NCBI GenBank assembly: GCA_007922195.1
Contig: ML682130.1
Span: forward strand, 390,785-454,784
Direction of reading: 5' to 3'
DNA from: Podocnemis expansa
Lineage: Eukaryota; Chordata; Testudines; Podocnemididae
DNA length: 64,000 nt
Position numbers and translations under genes: made by a program. Below are positions 1-15,552 of this stretch, one piece after another; position 1 is the stretch's first letter, and each line of letters opens with the position of its first letter. Below the pieces are notes generated by a model. The model was not told where the DNA came from. It saw nothing but the letters and a program-made list of their open reading frames with translations, and ran no database searches.

Positions 1-430
1 TCTGTGTCTGCCTGCTCCAGACACTGTTTTTCTTCAACAGTTTTGCTGACATCCTTGTATACTAAACATTCTCTTATCAAACCTGCTTAGATGGCATTAA
101 CTCTGACACTGTTAAGTTGTTATGTGAGATTCTTTTCCCTTTGATCTTGGTTCCTTTTAAGGAAATAATATCAGTTTGCACCAGTTAAAGAATGTTAGAT
201 TTTGTATAGGCATGTATGTTAATGTTGCTGATAAGCTATAAAAGTTTCTGTAATGCATCTCAGGGGCAGAGACCAGTACCTAATTGCTCTCTCCCCCACT
301 GCAGCATGTACTTTTCATTTTGTTTTGTTTCTTTTTGTTTTCCTGTAATAAAGCTATTAGCTGCTTGGTTCTGCACTCAAGTTGGGTTCAACTGTTTTTC
401 TTTGACAGCACCGATCTGGAGAATCAGTGC
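1..430 (+). mobile_element. LTR-like fragment, left end cut by window
   Basis: A TATA-like CTATAAAAG lies near 235 and an AATAAAG polyadenylation-type signal near 346, with T-rich sequence between them. That order and spacing is what the U3-R boundary of a retroviral LTR looks like. No TG..CA termini, primer-binding site or target duplication can be fixed because the left edge is outside the window. The call is inferred from layout only; a host promoter or terminal exon is the alternative. Confidence 0.3.
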
Positions 431-439
431 TAACTAGAC

Positions 440-3080
440 TCCTGACCAACCCTAGGGTACATAGGGAGTGTCTTTCAAGCCAGCTGTCCACCAGTGCCAA
501 CAACTGGTTACTCACTCTATCCACTAGTACCACCCCTTGGCTCCACACACTGTCCACCATCTCCACCCACCGATGACTCCCAGCACCCAGCTCACCGTTG
601 GCCGCTCTTATCATCTGCCAGCTCTGTCCACTGGCCACTCCATCGCTGTTCCTCTTCAGTGATTTCAGTTCAGAGAGAGGGGGTTTCCCCTCTCTAGTGA
701 TTTTAGGTTAGGGACAGTTTGCCTCTCTCAGTGATTTCAGCTCTTAAACCTCAAGTACCTGCAAACACCTACTTCCATAACAAAGAAGAGGCCTCAAAGA
801 AGCCCAGCCAGAGCTATCATTTCACAGTGGGGCCATAGGGTGAAGCAAAATGCCTCAAGCATTTTGCTCCCTAAGGAGCTATGCAACACCCCACCCCTGT
901 CTTAGACTTTTTCAGGCTGAAATAGCCAATGGCCTCTCTTACAAGTCCCTTCTTAGCTAAGTGTACCTTTTACCCTTTAACTAGCCCAACCAGATTTGGA
1001 ACAAGCAGAGAATAGTATATTACAAAAGACAATATTTAATATTTCCCTTCAGTAGAATTACAGATATTGACAGATTTGTGATCAGATTGACCCCAAATAC
1101 CATTACCCACAAGGCCCTGCACCCAATATACTAATACCTGATTGTGCTCTTTGTGTTCATGCTAATACAGGACCCATGCAGATTAGTTGCCCCCCTTCAG
1201 AAGCTGTTAGGCACAGTTTCTAAGCCTGCCTTACAGGTGTCTATGTGCCAAAGTACACGATTGGCCAGAAACATTTAGCCCTGGGCCATGGAGACTGGTC
1301 TCCGATGCCCAGCTACCCATGGCAGCAGCAGCCTCATCCCCAGCTGGGGATCTGGGACTCAGCTGCCTGCAGCCACAGAGGCCACTCCTGGCCCCATCCC
1401 CTGCTGGAGATCCAGGGCTCAGCCCCTCGCAGCCACTCCCAGCCCCATCCCCAGACAGGGCCGTGGCCTGCTGCCACGGGGCATGGCCTCCTGGCTGGGG
1501 GCGTGGTTTGGGCCGGTGTCCCGGGTCTTTTCCCGGGGCATCGATGTCCCTGGTGAGGATACCAAAGGGTCATTTGCCACCATGTCCAGAAGCTAAGACT
1601 CCAAAAGGGACAGTCCCGGACAATTACTGGGGAAGCTTTGCTGCATCATAAAAGCAAAGAAGCATCCTAGCCACCAGCAAGACCTCCTAATGTAGAGGGG
1701 ATTGCCTTCTATAGTGGAGTCAATCATGGACCAGGGCAGCAGGTTCCATGCCCATAGACGGCCAGCAGGGTGGAGTAGAACGCCACCTCTGGCCTTAACG
1801 CCAGTAAGAAATAATCATCAGGTTGCTAATGAAGGAGCGAGGAACGCAACGCCCCTTGACCAAACTGGAGTAAGCAGCTTTCCACTGATGATGCTGAGGT
1901 CGGAGCTGATATGGTCTGAGGCGTCCCTCCTCCATATGGAGTACAGTGTATGACAAAGGGATGAAGAGGCAGGAGTAACTGAGGAGACCCTTGGCTGTTC
2001 AACGTGTAACCAGAGTGGAGGGGATGAAGGTGAACCTCAGGATGATTCAGAGATGTTGGGCAGCCCCATCTCTGGGGTCTAAAACTTTGACAATGACCCA
2101 CCCCAGGGATTGCCCCATTGAGGGGGGAGGAAGAGGGCATCCCACAGGGCCCCTTAGAGAAGGAGATCCTACCAGTCTAGGGGGAAGAGAAAGGTACCCC
2201 TAGGTACACACATCCCTGCATCAGGAGGAGAGTCCGATGACGGAGGACCCAAACAATCTGTGGGTGTGAAGGGGAGAGAGAAATGTGGTGCAAAGGAAAT
2301 GGGGTTCCCATGTAGGTCGACCCCAGCCACAGAGGGGGGATGAGGGGAGGAACCTGAAACAAGAAGCGAGAAGTGTTCCAGGATTGGAGGATGTTCCACC
2401 ACTTGGAAGGTGGATGCACATTAGTCTACCTCCCACCCCCTGAATTCGGCCGATCAGGACCCCAGGTACATGGAGTGAGAAGTGTACTGGGGTGAGGAAT
2501 GGATCATAGGCTGTCGCTGTAGGTGGTTCCCAGACCACCAAATGGGACATGACCCCAGACTCACGAATGGAGTGTGGGGGAGGGCAGGCCACATGAACCA
2601 CATGGATTTTAAACCCCCCCCTTAGCATGTGGGGGGGCATTGGCCCTCTGTCACACAGCTGGAAAGACTCCTCCCGAGGGGTGGTATGCCTGCCCTGGGA
2701 CCAGTGATACGGGCCAGCCACAAAGGGACCCGATAGTTTCCAATAGGAAGGGTTACAAGTCTTCACCCTGATGCAACGGGGGGCCCCCACCCCCTCTGCC
2801 GACAACCCTCCATCCTGCTCAGGTCTAGTTCTGCCCCACCACATGGTCCCTGGGTCTTCTTCCCCATAGGAGGGCCTCCACAGCCCCCTTTCCCAGGGAC
2901 CCTGCATGTCCTCAGGCCATGTCCCACCCGCACTGCCTGTGCCACAGGCAGGTCCAGCCCCATCCTGGAAGACTAGTCTCTAAAATCCGTGGGCCCCAGA
3001 ACAATGTGCATTCCCCCTTACTTTAATCCCTGGATTTTCCATCTACCTGAGTGACTTGTTTACAGTGATGCCAGTACCTC
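440..3080. other. Unassigned GC-rich interval, no supported gene
   Basis: I recognise no family here. 1330-1460 contains two imperfect tandem units of roughly 55-60 bp built around CAGCCCCATCCCC. A minus-strand reading frame is open over 2221-2907 (228 codons) but has no domain I recognise and no splice partner. It could be chance in GC-rich DNA or an eroded retroviral segment. Confidence 0.3.
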
Positions 3081-3279
3081 AGGCAGACCTAGCATCGAGG
3101 TGAGGAGCACAGAGCTAGGACCCTGCTATGATTCTCTGATTCAGCGTTCCTGCGCATTCTCCCATATTTTAATCCCTGTAGCCTGCTCTCTCTGCTCCCA
3201 GCCAGACCAGCACCAGTGTTTCCTGCACGGCAGCTGCAATCCCTACCTGGCCAGAATACAGTCAACTGGCTGGCAGGGA

Positions 3280-4100
3280 GCTTCACCCCAGGCTGGGAGT
3301 TTTTAAAACTCCCACCCTGAGCATGCTTCGGGAGGCAGGAGCAGCCTGGTCAGTGGCTGCTCTGCGCCAGTGGTCAGGTAAGGGGGCCCTGGGGTTGGGA
3401 ACAGTCGGGGAGCTGGTGGGGAAAAGATACATGGGAAGGGAGGGTGGAAAGAAGGGGTCAGGCCGACTTCGGGGGACCAGGAGAACCAGTGGGCAGGAAG
3501 TAGGTGTTGGGAGTTGCCCTTTGCTCCCTGAAACAATTAAGTGAAATCAAAGAGAGGATTTAGTTTCGGCCACTAAACCGCCTACTTTCAAAATACTAAA
3601 GGGATCTCAAGTGCCAACTGGCAAGTTCCTGTGGAAAACTATAATGTCTTTCCCTCTGCCCCCCTCAGAGTCCTTCTCATCCAGGACAAATCTTGGCTCT
3701 GAAAGAGGTTCCAAAAGATGAGAAACCCGCCAGCTCCAAGGATCTCTGTAGTCTCTTCTAACTGGACAAGCTAAAAGGAGTCAGATGGCCACTGAAGGAG
3801 CCAGCCGCAGCTGATGTAAGTCAACAGGTAACTGGAGGGCGGTGGGACTGTGGAGGAATGGAGTTGAGGGCGCTGGAAGGGGTTGGAGGGCCGAAAGAGG
3901 GTGGAGTGGGGGAATGGAGGCAAGGGGGCTGGGGAGATGTGGAGGGGGTTGGAGTGCTGAAGATGGGTAGAGAGGGGGAAAAGAGACAAGGGAGAAGGGG
4001 AGGGAGTTGGGGGGCTGAAGGGGGAAAGAAGATGGGGGTGGGGGGTTAGGAGGGCTGAAGTGGGATCTTTGGGCAGGGAGCTTAGAGAATGTGGATGGGG
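3280..4100. repeat. GC/G-rich interspersed repeat, KZNF-upstream type
   Basis: The motif of gagcatgctc followed by a t-run and 'aactccca' near 3290-3330 recurs at 21060-21130 and near 40220-40270. The following purine-rich stretch (3840-4090, repeated GGAGGGGGTTGG-type units) resembles 60500-60900 and, on the other strand, 15180-15540. It is a repeat family I cannot name, seen next to several KZNF promoter blocks. Confidence 0.45.
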
Positions 4101-4106
4101 GCTTGT

Positions 4107-4720
4107 TATACCAAGAAGTGACAATGAGACCTTATGTGGGGGATAAGGCAATGAGCCATATTTATTGAAAAACACAAAAACTTTCTATAAACTAAAGGTA
4201 CAGGAAAAATATCAACAGTTCTGTCTTGCTCAGAGCTTAAATCCTAATACACACGCCCACACACACATTTCTGAAATAGGGAGGGAGATAGTTACCATCC
4301 TCACGTTGCTCGAGTCTTACCCACTGGCCAGGTGGGAGATCTTGAGTACTGGAGCAGGGTCCAGTCGGTTGTGACACGATGCTCCTGGAGTTGCAGAGTG
4401 AACCCAGAGTCCATTATTTTCTTCACCCTTTTTATAGGGCCAAAGCCAGAAATTAACATATCTCAGCAGTTGTTTACATCCTTCGAACATGGCTTCTTGA
4501 TTGTCTTATTCCTGTCACAGTCTTTACCATGCTGGTGTGATGTTGTTCTCGTTCTTCAGCCACCTGGATCTCACTTATCTCTGGTCTGGGACTCCTCACC
4601 TCCCAAATTACACATGCATACCAGTTCAATCACTCCCCCTTGGCTTCCCCTCCTTTACATAAAAAAAGAGGTAGAAAAGATTTTACCATTACATCCTTTT
4701 TAGAAATTACATATGATTAA
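4107..4720 (-). mobile_element. LTR-like element, minus orientation
   Basis: Read on the minus strand, a TATA box (TATAAAAA, about 4430-4440) is followed about 280 bases later by AATAAATATGG (near 4160-4168), and the element appears to end in TATAACA at 4107. TATA box, polyadenylation signal and a CA end fit a retroviral LTR. The upstream (high-coordinate) end is not resolved and I see no primer-binding site, so this is probably a solo or truncated LTR. Confidence 0.4.
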
Positions 4721-5229
4721 AACATCAGCTACAGTCTTTACTATTAGTCTGGCACCTTGAAAACATAATTGTTGCTCATTGCTGTCCTTTTTTCAGCCCA
4801 ACTGGCAGCTTATCTTAAGCTGTGAGTTTCTGGTGTTACAAGGGATATTTGTTTGTTGAAGACCATAGACTATTGAATCATTCAGGGTTACAGGATGTTC
4901 TTTTGTTTTTACTTAAAGTCAATTATCTTTTGCATAAGAGGGAAGAAGAGGGGAAAAGTTCAGGTTCAAACTCACTATTTTGGTCAGCTGCTAAGGTCTA
5001 TGGGTAATTTAGGCCAGTATGGCCTACAGGCTGAGGAGGACATGGGGAGAGAGGGTTCTGATGTGGGCATCAGTAGACAAGGTTGGGGTGATGTGGATCT
5101 GAGGCTCTTCTTCATTTCAGAGGAAAGAGATGGTGGGGCTCAAAAATGCCTATGTGGGCTAGGGCCCCCAAATGCATGAATGGGACCCAGAGATTACAAG
5201 GGTTCTGGGCCTGTCAAATATTTTAACCA

Positions 5230-6640
5230 CTGGTAAATCTACACCCCTCAGCAGTGCAGTGATAACAGCCTATCTCCTGGTGTAGACAATACCAGCAGGG
5301 ACTCCCCCTTTGACATCGCTAGGGCCTCTTGGGGAGGTGGAGGACTTATGCCAATAGGAGAAGAGACCCCCTCCCATTGGTCTACCTTACGTCTTCTTTG
5401 AACCACCACAGAAATGCTGCTGCAGCATTTTAAATGCAAAAAGCCCTAACTCACAACCCTACAGGACTCAGGCAACGATTTCACTCCCCATTTCAGCTGC
5501 TGTGTCTCTATGTATGAATTTAGTGCTCACCCTCTGTTTTAGTGCTGCAGATATTGCTCACTGCTATTGTTCAGATAAAACAAAAATCATCTCACAAAGG
5601 GTAGGAAAAGAGCTAAAAAAGGGACCATTTGGGTAAATCATTAGTCTCATGAAGTCCCCAGTAAGTCTGAACAACATCTTGCCAAACTAAACTAGAATCA
5701 ATGGCTGTGATTAATCAATCTTCAGGATTGATTAAAACCCAGTACCTGGGTGGGTCTCATTCTGTTGTTCAGTCTCCTAAGAACAGTTTCAGAGGAGGTG
5801 TTGGTTGCAGACAGACTGAAGGTAAAACAAAGATGAGGTTGCTGCCTTTTATTACCTCTGCCTCTCCCCATGCTTTCAGAGTCCTTGCCAAATCAAAATG
5901 GAGTTGAGTCACATGGTCAGTCTGGGTGACTCATTCAACAGCTTTCTTCCTAGTCCCACTGTAGCTGGGAGCTTTCTTAATGGGCGATTCAGAGGACAGT
6001 GCTTTTACAGCCACCCAGTCTGGGAATGCCTTAGAATCTAAGAACTTGGAACATGCATAAAACAAATCTATTCCTAACTTCTAATACAGTTTGACACCTA
6101 CATATACACCATATAATTATTCCTGGCACAATTCATCCTTTCTATTGGTACCAAACATGGCACATCACCTATGAATTATTGCAGATATGAAATATTAATA
6201 TGAGAAATGATCATAAACTGACCCCTAGACCCAGACAGCATCACAAGCAGTAGGTAGATATGCGTATATGATCAGAAGGGTCCAACTTTTTCTTGATGCT
6301 CATTTCAATTCCTTTCTACTGACACCCTCCTTCCTTCTAGGGTCTGTGATATTTTTTTTTCCAGTCCTTAGGAGTCTGATATAGGATCATAGCGGTCAGC
6401 ACTGGCTCCTAACCATGGACAACCAAGGACATTCTGGCAAGTGACAGACAGGAAATGGTGGGGTACTATGGGGACTGGTTTAACACTCCATTTCTTGTAC
6501 CGAATGTCTGTATCCAGGAATGAGGGGGGAGAGAGACTGAGGAAAGTGGGAATCCCTTGGACTCACCCCACTGCTCTTTAATAACTGTGGGAAGGGCTGC
6601 ACATAGCACCCCCCCCACCGCTGTAATGTGATTTCCATAT
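5230..6640. repeat. Segmental-duplication block: 3' flank of gene A
   Basis: This stretch is recognisably paralogous to the 3' flank of gene C (40430-41560) and, inverted, to that of gene D (about 55320-56750). Shared landmarks are the segment around 5300-5420 (also 40480-40600, and 56620-56740 on the other strand) and the segment around 6510-6650. A and D also share an inner part (about 5730-6170, and 55860-56290 inverted) that C lacks. No coding potential is evident. Confidence 0.6.
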
Positions 6641-6679
6641 CTCTCCTATTCACCCTCACAAAGTATCTGTCTGAGTAAA

Positions 6680-7430
6680 TCCTGTGGAAGAAAACACTTG
6701 ATAGGTGGTATCAGGTTTCAACAAAGCAACTTCATTATTCAGGCATATGCAGGGAGAGATCACACACCAACAGAGAGACCCTGTCTGGTTAATGAGAGCT
6801 CTGCCCATAGGCAGATTTTAAGAATATTTATAGAAAGAAAGATGGGGCTTGACCAAGGGGTGTAGAGGTGGTACATTAGTAACTCCCTTTACCCCACTGG
6901 TTATTGATTATATTCTTAACTATAATAGAATAGAGACAATATTAACATGGCATATAGGTAAATCACAAGGTTAGCTTTCAGAAAAGGTTGCAGAAATAGT
7001 TAAGCCTCGTATGCATGATTGCAATAGGTCTTGTCTTGCTGAGCAGCTGAAGATAACAGAGGGCTAGCTGGGCTTGCCTTAGTGAGTGGAAAGTCACAGA
7101 GCTCAGCAGAAAGGAGACAAAGATGCTTATCCTTAGCGCATTCCATTTCTTATCTAGCTAAAACAACTCTTGCTAGAAGCTTCCAACATGAGCTTTTGTG
7201 GAAAACATGCAGTTGCTGGTGTAGTTTGGGTCTTCAGAGTTTTACCTTAATGACTAAATTTTGCTTTAAGACCTGAGACCCAGGGATTTTTACTTCCAGA
7301 CCTCATATGCATGATTACAACAGGCAATGCCTCCTGAATAGCTAAAAATAACAAAACAAGCTGGCTGGTCTTACCTTAGCTACTGGAAATTCAGAGAGTT
7401 CAGCAGAAAATGAGACAGATAAACTTATCA
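6680..7430. mobile_element. LTR-like interspersed repeat, copy 1
   Basis: A second, shorter copy lies at 22355-22810 with long near-identical runs (for example around 6840-6960 against 22355-22490). A more diverged copy lies in intron 1 of gene D (50230-50830). Dispersed copies, a TTATTATTCA stretch near the left end and insertion into a duplicated flank mark this as a transposable element, probably an LTR. No open reading frame is present and the termini are unresolved. Confidence 0.5.
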
Positions 7431-7436
7431 TTTAGA

Positions 7437-7712
7437 GTAGTCAACCTTTTTTAGGCTGGCGACCCCTTTTTAACAAAAAAATCTTTGTGCCCCCCCAGCA
7501 AATTATGTAATCTAGCTCACATTACTGGGACAGCCAGCAAGCAGCACTGCCACCACCATTGCCAGCGCCTCTGGGAAGCCAAACCACAGCAGCTTTGGCT
7601 CCTTGCCCTTGCCACTGCTGGGGAGCTGCCACAGCCCCATTCCCCTCCCAGGATCTGGCCATGGGCAGGCAGAGGCAGCCCTCGCGGGGAACATCAGGGA
7701 TGTAGCTGGATT
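7437..7712 (+). mobile_element. hAT-type MITE fragment
   Basis: This is a truncated relative of the complete element at 13577-13941. It shares the AACCTTTTTTAGGCTGG start and the interior around 'tatgtaatct'. It lacks the right terminal inverted repeat and runs directly into the next MITE. Confidence 0.6.
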
Positions 7713-7719
7713 CTGGTCA

Positions 7720-8185
7720 CTGTTAAATAAAGTTATTGAAAATGAAATAAAAATAATTAAATTGATTTAAGTTAAATCAATTTAATGTGTCCCCACTAGA
7801 AACTCATATTGAACTTCCATATCCCTGGGCAGGGCTTGCTAGTTTGATTTAGAAGACGGGCACCATGAAAGGTGTGGCAAGATGGCCTCCAAGAAGGGCC
7901 ATGCCCCCATCCCATATATATAGAGAGAAAGGCACCCTAAGGCGGAGAAAGGCAAAAAGTATTAAATCAAAATAACGCAGCTCCACTGTGTATTTTGACA
8001 AAATAAGTTTGATTTAACCATCATTTTTATATAAAGCAAAATTTTACTATTTCAAAATGACCATTCCTTATTTCTAAATCAGGGAGCTCCTCATTTCCAA
8101 ATAAGGAAAGTTAGCATAGACATGCACTACTTTAAATCGAAATAACCATTATTTTGATTTAAAAGTCTAAGTGCAGACATACCCA
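7720..8185. mobile_element. MITE in 3' flank of gene A, left end lost
   Basis: AT-rich non-coding element ending in GCAGACATACCCA, the right terminal repeat of the complete copy at 23085-23575. Its left terminal repeat has been replaced by the hAT fragment at 7437-7712. It occupies the same position relative to the zinc-finger exon as the copies beside genes B and D, so it was inserted before those genes duplicated. Confidence 0.7.
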
Positions 8186-8335
8186 ATAAGAACATCTTTG
8201 AGGATTCTTTCCAGGGTGGATTTGCTGATCCATCACACTATGGAAACAAGACATAAACCTACCCCACATTCAAGGTCTCTCAGCTGTGTAAATCACTGAG
8301 GTCAGAGCTCAAACTGAGTCTTTTTCTGCAGTCAT

Positions 8336-8341
8336 TTTATT
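8336..8341 (-). promoter_or_regulatory. AATAAA hexamer abutting gene A stop codon
   Basis: The minus strand reads TGA immediately followed by AATAAA. The same hexamer sits at or one base after the stop of gene B (23726-23731) and gene C (41982-41987); gene D has AATAAC. If used, it would give a very short 3' UTR. Confidence 0.35.
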
Positions 8342-11547
<3,206 letters not shown>

Positions 11548-12098
11548 CTATTACACAGTGGCCTATAGCCATTTTGTTCATTCCAGCACTTGAGTCTGGA
11601 AAATCTTCCCAGCCATGTGCAGACGGTTGGTTCCTGTTCCAGAAAGGAAGGAATTTTCAACCCCTTTCAAACACCTGTCTGGAAAATCAGAAGATTGATC
11701 GTCCCTCCCTGCCGCTTTCTGCCATGAAAATCTGCCACCTGCACTGACTTCGCCACAGTCATTTTCCTGCCCAGATCCTGGGAAAGATCAGACGATCTGG
11801 AGTGAAACCTGGATGGGATTCTTCAGCCTGTCTGGGTGGCTTCAGAAGGGGTTCAGTCCATTTCCTATCCTGATTCCCTTTGATCTCCACAGTGTCTCAT
11901 GCCAGGAGGCAACTCATTTTGGCTAGAACTCCCCAGGGCAGTCCTCCCCCAGTCACACTAACTCCAGCAGTACTCTATGAAACGCTTCCAGTACCAGCGT
12001 CACTGTTCCCAGCACCGTCGGTCAGAGCAAGGGGTGCAGTGAACCGATCTGGGCAGGGATTGGGACTGAGAGCCTCTCTTCTCACTTACTGCTCCCTC

Positions 12099-13287
12099 CA
12101 GTGGCGGCTTTTGGGGTAGGTGAAGCAGGTGGCCACCGAGGGCCCCAAGGAATAAGGAGCCCCCTCCTCAATTTGGTGGACAGAAAAGAAAATACAGAAG
12201 AATATAGAAATTGTTCCCATCTAGCAGAGCTAGTAGGGCTGGAAGTCTAAGCACTTTTCACTCTTGGCTCATCAAGGCATGCTGTGCTTCGTCTGAATGG
12301 CAGATTTCAGCATTATCTGCCCATCACCTTCACACTGACATGCTAAAAACGCAGGAGCAAGCAATAGACAGCACAACAGCAGGAACTTCTCCAGTGGCCT
12401 CAGCTTTTAATTCCTCAGTGTGGCCATTTATTCTTCCATTTTTTAATTTTGTGAAATATTGCCTTTTCCTTTTCTTTTTTACCTGTTCTTTTGCCTTTTC
12501 CTTTGACTTTGTGACAATTTTTACTTTGGCTTTGGTTAGCTCAGGTTACCAGGTAGGTCCATATAGGCTGGTACATATAAATACAGTGCTGCCCTTAGGG
12601 AATAATTACAGCGGTGTGTGATGTCTGTGCTGTATGTCTTCACAGACAAGTAATTTTTTAGCTTCTTCTGTACTTTCTATTTAATATTTTTGAGGGTGCC
12701 AGAGTCTTATAAACTTGAGTACATCAGAGAATTTCACTGAAATTTGGTGTTTTTCATTTATAGTTACACACCAGAAACCTTCTTTTTATTTTTATTTATT
12801 ATACTTATTAGTATTAAATGTCTAGTTCACATAAACCTAAGCCTATATGAAAAATGTTTGAGATTTGACTGCCAAAATTTTAAATGTGGTATTTGTTATT
12901 TTTGAGCCATCATTAATGTTACCACTTTTTTATTTATTAATTAATGCTAATACCTTTTAAAATGTTTTTAAATGTTCATTTTAACATTGTAGTTTAGCAT
13001 TAGCTCATTTATGTTGTCAGTGAAACATGATCAACTTACAAGCTTCATGATGGGAAGATCTTTAAAAATATCATACCCAAGAATAATATATGGGGTCCAA
13101 AGGGATAGCCATGTTGGTTCGGTTCAGCAAATCAGACAGGGAGTCCTGGGGGATGGTGTGGGGTGGTTAGGGCTACAGGGGGAACGGGGGGTCAGGGAGG
13201 TTAGCAGTGGGGGCCAATAATGGGCCCTTTAGGGGGCCCCACAATAGGCCTTTGCCTAAGGCCCCCAATTGCCTAAGACCACCTCTG
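12099..13287. mobile_element. hAT-type transposon relic in gene A intron 1
   Basis: The left end CAGTGGCGGCTTTTGGGG pairs imperfectly with the right end (reverse complement CAGAGGTGGTCTTAGG). The flanks are 8-bp direct repeats, GCTCCCTC at 12091-12098 and GCTCTCTC at 13288-13295, one mismatch, as expected of a hAT insertion. The interior is AT-rich, has no convincing transposase frame, and holds a Penelope-repeat head near 13096-13145. Confidence 0.65.
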
Positions 13288-13299
13288 GCTCTCTCTTTC

Positions 13300-13570
13300 C
13301 CCCACTCTCCTCTCCTCCCTGTCCCTGGGAGAACTGGTTACTGCCCCATGGATTTGGCTGTTTGCTGTCATTATGAGGATTGTCCACTAATGCTGCTAAC
13401 AAAGTGTTTGAACCTGGATGTGTCACTGAGGACAGCAGCTCTGGGCTTCAAAGACACCATGTACTTCACTCTCCAGTGAAAATCCACTGGCATGACTCTG
13501 AAAGAGCCTTTGTGCAGAGCTCTCAAGCTTTTTATGCAGCCACAGCCCTTCCCTTGAGTCTCTCGATCAC
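13300..13570. other. Conserved KZNF intron-1 block (gene A)
   Basis: This intronic block recurs in intron 1 of gene C (about 45600-45900), gene D (about 50850-51140) and gene E (about 62450-62720), in each case on the same side of the KRAB-A exon. It has no open frame common to the copies. I read it as ancestral intron sequence carried through the duplications, not as an exon. Confidence 0.5.
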
Positions 13571-13576
13571 CTAGAG

Positions 13577-13941
13577 CAGTGGTTCCCAACCTTTTTCAGG
13601 CTGGGGGCCCCTTTCTAACAAAAAGTATCTTTGCAACCCCCTGGCTGATTATGTAATCTGGCCCGCACCACTTGGACAGCGGTTGAGCAGCACGGTCACC
13701 ACTATTGCCCATGCTGCTGGGGAGCCAAGCTGTGGCAGCTATGGCCCCCTGCCCTTGCTCGGGAGCTGCCACAGCCGCATCCCCCTGCCACGATCTGGCC
13801 ATGGTTGGGGAGAAGCAGCCCTCGCAGGGAGCATCAGGGCTGGAGCTGGATTCCAGCCCGGGTAGGAAGAGGCTCTGTGGACCCCCTGCAACATGTTTGG
13901 GGACCCCTGGGGGTCCCTGGACCACAGGCTGGGAACCACTG
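13577..13941 (+). mobile_element. Complete hAT MITE with perfect target duplication
   Basis: Terminal inverted repeats CAGTGGTTCCCAACC and GGCTGGGAACCACTG bound a 365-bp non-coding element. The 8-bp direct repeat ACCTAGAG flanks it exactly (13569-13576 and 13942-13949). This identifies a non-autonomous hAT-superfamily element inside intron 1 of gene A. A truncated relative is at 7437-7712. Confidence 0.88.
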
Positions 13942-14629
13942 ACCTAGAGTGGCTGGCTTGGGGGCTTAGATCAGTAGAACCTGGGGATCGCCTGGAGATG
14001 GGGGTTTTAGTTCCAGCTACTGGAGGCTGTCCCCGGCTCATCTGGGAAACGAGGGGATCTCACTTCAGGCTCCAGAGACAGTGAGGCAGGGACCCATCTC
14101 CTTTCTCCAGCCACCCTAACCCCCTGCCCTCACTGGCGCAGACTCTGAGTGGCTGAGCTCTGAAGCCTGCTCAGAAACCAGAATATGAGTTTGCACAACC
14201 ACAAACCTTCATCGGTTTCCCAAATTATGGTTTTTCTTTGAAGTACTCAGAGAGCAGGCTCTGGAGGGGAGGGATGAGATTGTTTCTGGATAGTTTGGGA
14301 CCCTGATGGGGAATTCCCCTGCCCCCCCACCCTGCTAACTTCACCGCAAAGGGGAATAACCCCCCCAGCTGCTGGGCTGGAGACCCCCATCCTCCCTGAT
14401 GGGGGGCATCATTTATTCACTATCCTTGAACACCAGCCTGTGTCCTGTTTTCTCCCCCAGTCTCCTGCAGCCCTGCCCCACATGCCCCCTTTTTATTCTC
14501 AGTCCCGGAGTGAGTCGCCCCCTCTGAGCTTCTCTCCAGCCTTGTCCCCCCAGCACCATAATCCGCCCCCCATCCCTGCCCCATAGCACAGCCGCCCTCC
14601 CACCTGCCCCCCATCCCTGCCCCCTTTAC

Positions 14630-14885
14630 CTTCCTCCCCCAGACAGGAGGGGTATTTCCCCAGGGCTGGATCAGGGGGTGTCTCCTCCTGCCCTCCAAGC
14701 GGGGCCCCCCAGGAGCAGGAGCCCTGGCCAGGCTGGGGTCTCTGCCCCGCTCCAGCCCCAGCCCCGCCGCTCCCAGTCCCGGCTGCAGCGAGTCGCTTCC
14801 GAGCCGCCCGGCCGCTGCCGCTGGGTCCTAGCGGGGGTGGGATCCAATCCCGGCCTCTCCCCCAGCCTCCCTTCGCTGGGCTAGA
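14630..14885 (-). promoter_or_regulatory. Gene A promoter / non-coding exon 1
   Basis: GC- and CpG-rich block whose minus strand ends in GGGGGAGGAAG followed by a donor, GTAAAGGGGG (GT at 14629-14628). Near-identical blocks precede genes D and E at matching positions, and diverged ones precede B and C. Conservation of block plus donor supports a first exon that splices to the KRAB-A exon. The transcription start cannot be fixed; no clear TATA box is seen. Confidence 0.6.
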
Positions 14886-14949
14886 TAAAGACATGGGCGG
14901 CCCCTAGCTCAGCATTAGGCTGAGAGGGGGAACAGCAGCCCCGGGGGCA

Positions 14950-15550
14950 GGGGCTAAACTATAATCTCATGGGATGTGCATCCCTCCCAATCTCTATCCC
15001 CCTTCCCATCTTTTCCAGGCTCCCTTCATGCATGTGTGGGTCCCAGCCCCTGTCGGCATTTTGGAGCCCCACCAGCTCTTTTCTCAGAAATGAGGCACAA
15101 CTTCAAATCTGCATCACCCCAATCTTGCCCACATTAGGCCTCTCTTTCCCTGTGTCCTCCTCACCCCCATCCCCTTAGCTCCCTGCACCCCAGTCCCCAC
15201 TGGAGCCCTTCTGACACCCCCCAATCTTCACTCCCCCCTTTCTGCTCCCCTCAACTCCCCCCACTCTGCTCCATTCCCTAGCAGGTATTTCCCTAACACC
15301 CCTACACCCCCCCAACTTTCTCATTACCCCCTCAGTTATCTACTAATAGTGTTATACCAATTTAGTGAGCATCCCAACACCCTCTCTACAGCTCCCTTGA
15401 AACCTCCCCCAATTATAAGTCTGGGAAAGCTGCTGGTCCCTAGTCCCCACTTGAGCCCCCCAACCTTCTCCATCCCTCCACCCAGTCCGCACTTCAGCCC
15501 TTCATAGTCTCCTTCACCACTACCCAGCCCACACCAGCTCCTACTCAGTT
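14950..15550. repeat. Duplicated promoter-upstream block (inverse of 60490-61110)
   Basis: C-rich sequence running from the 'taaactataat' region near 14955 to the AAGAACTCCTGTGGCAC start of the Penelope-like repeat. Read in reverse complement it matches 60490-61110 in order, including the adjoining Penelope foldback, so the two loci are inverted copies of one segment. No gene is seen. Confidence 0.6.
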
Positions 15551-15552
15551 TC

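Noticed and set aside
14499..14894. Possible coding exon in gene A's GC-rich exon-1 block
   Set aside because: Paralogous blocks of B, C, D and E do not keep a common frame; only the donor and GC-rich landmarks are conserved.
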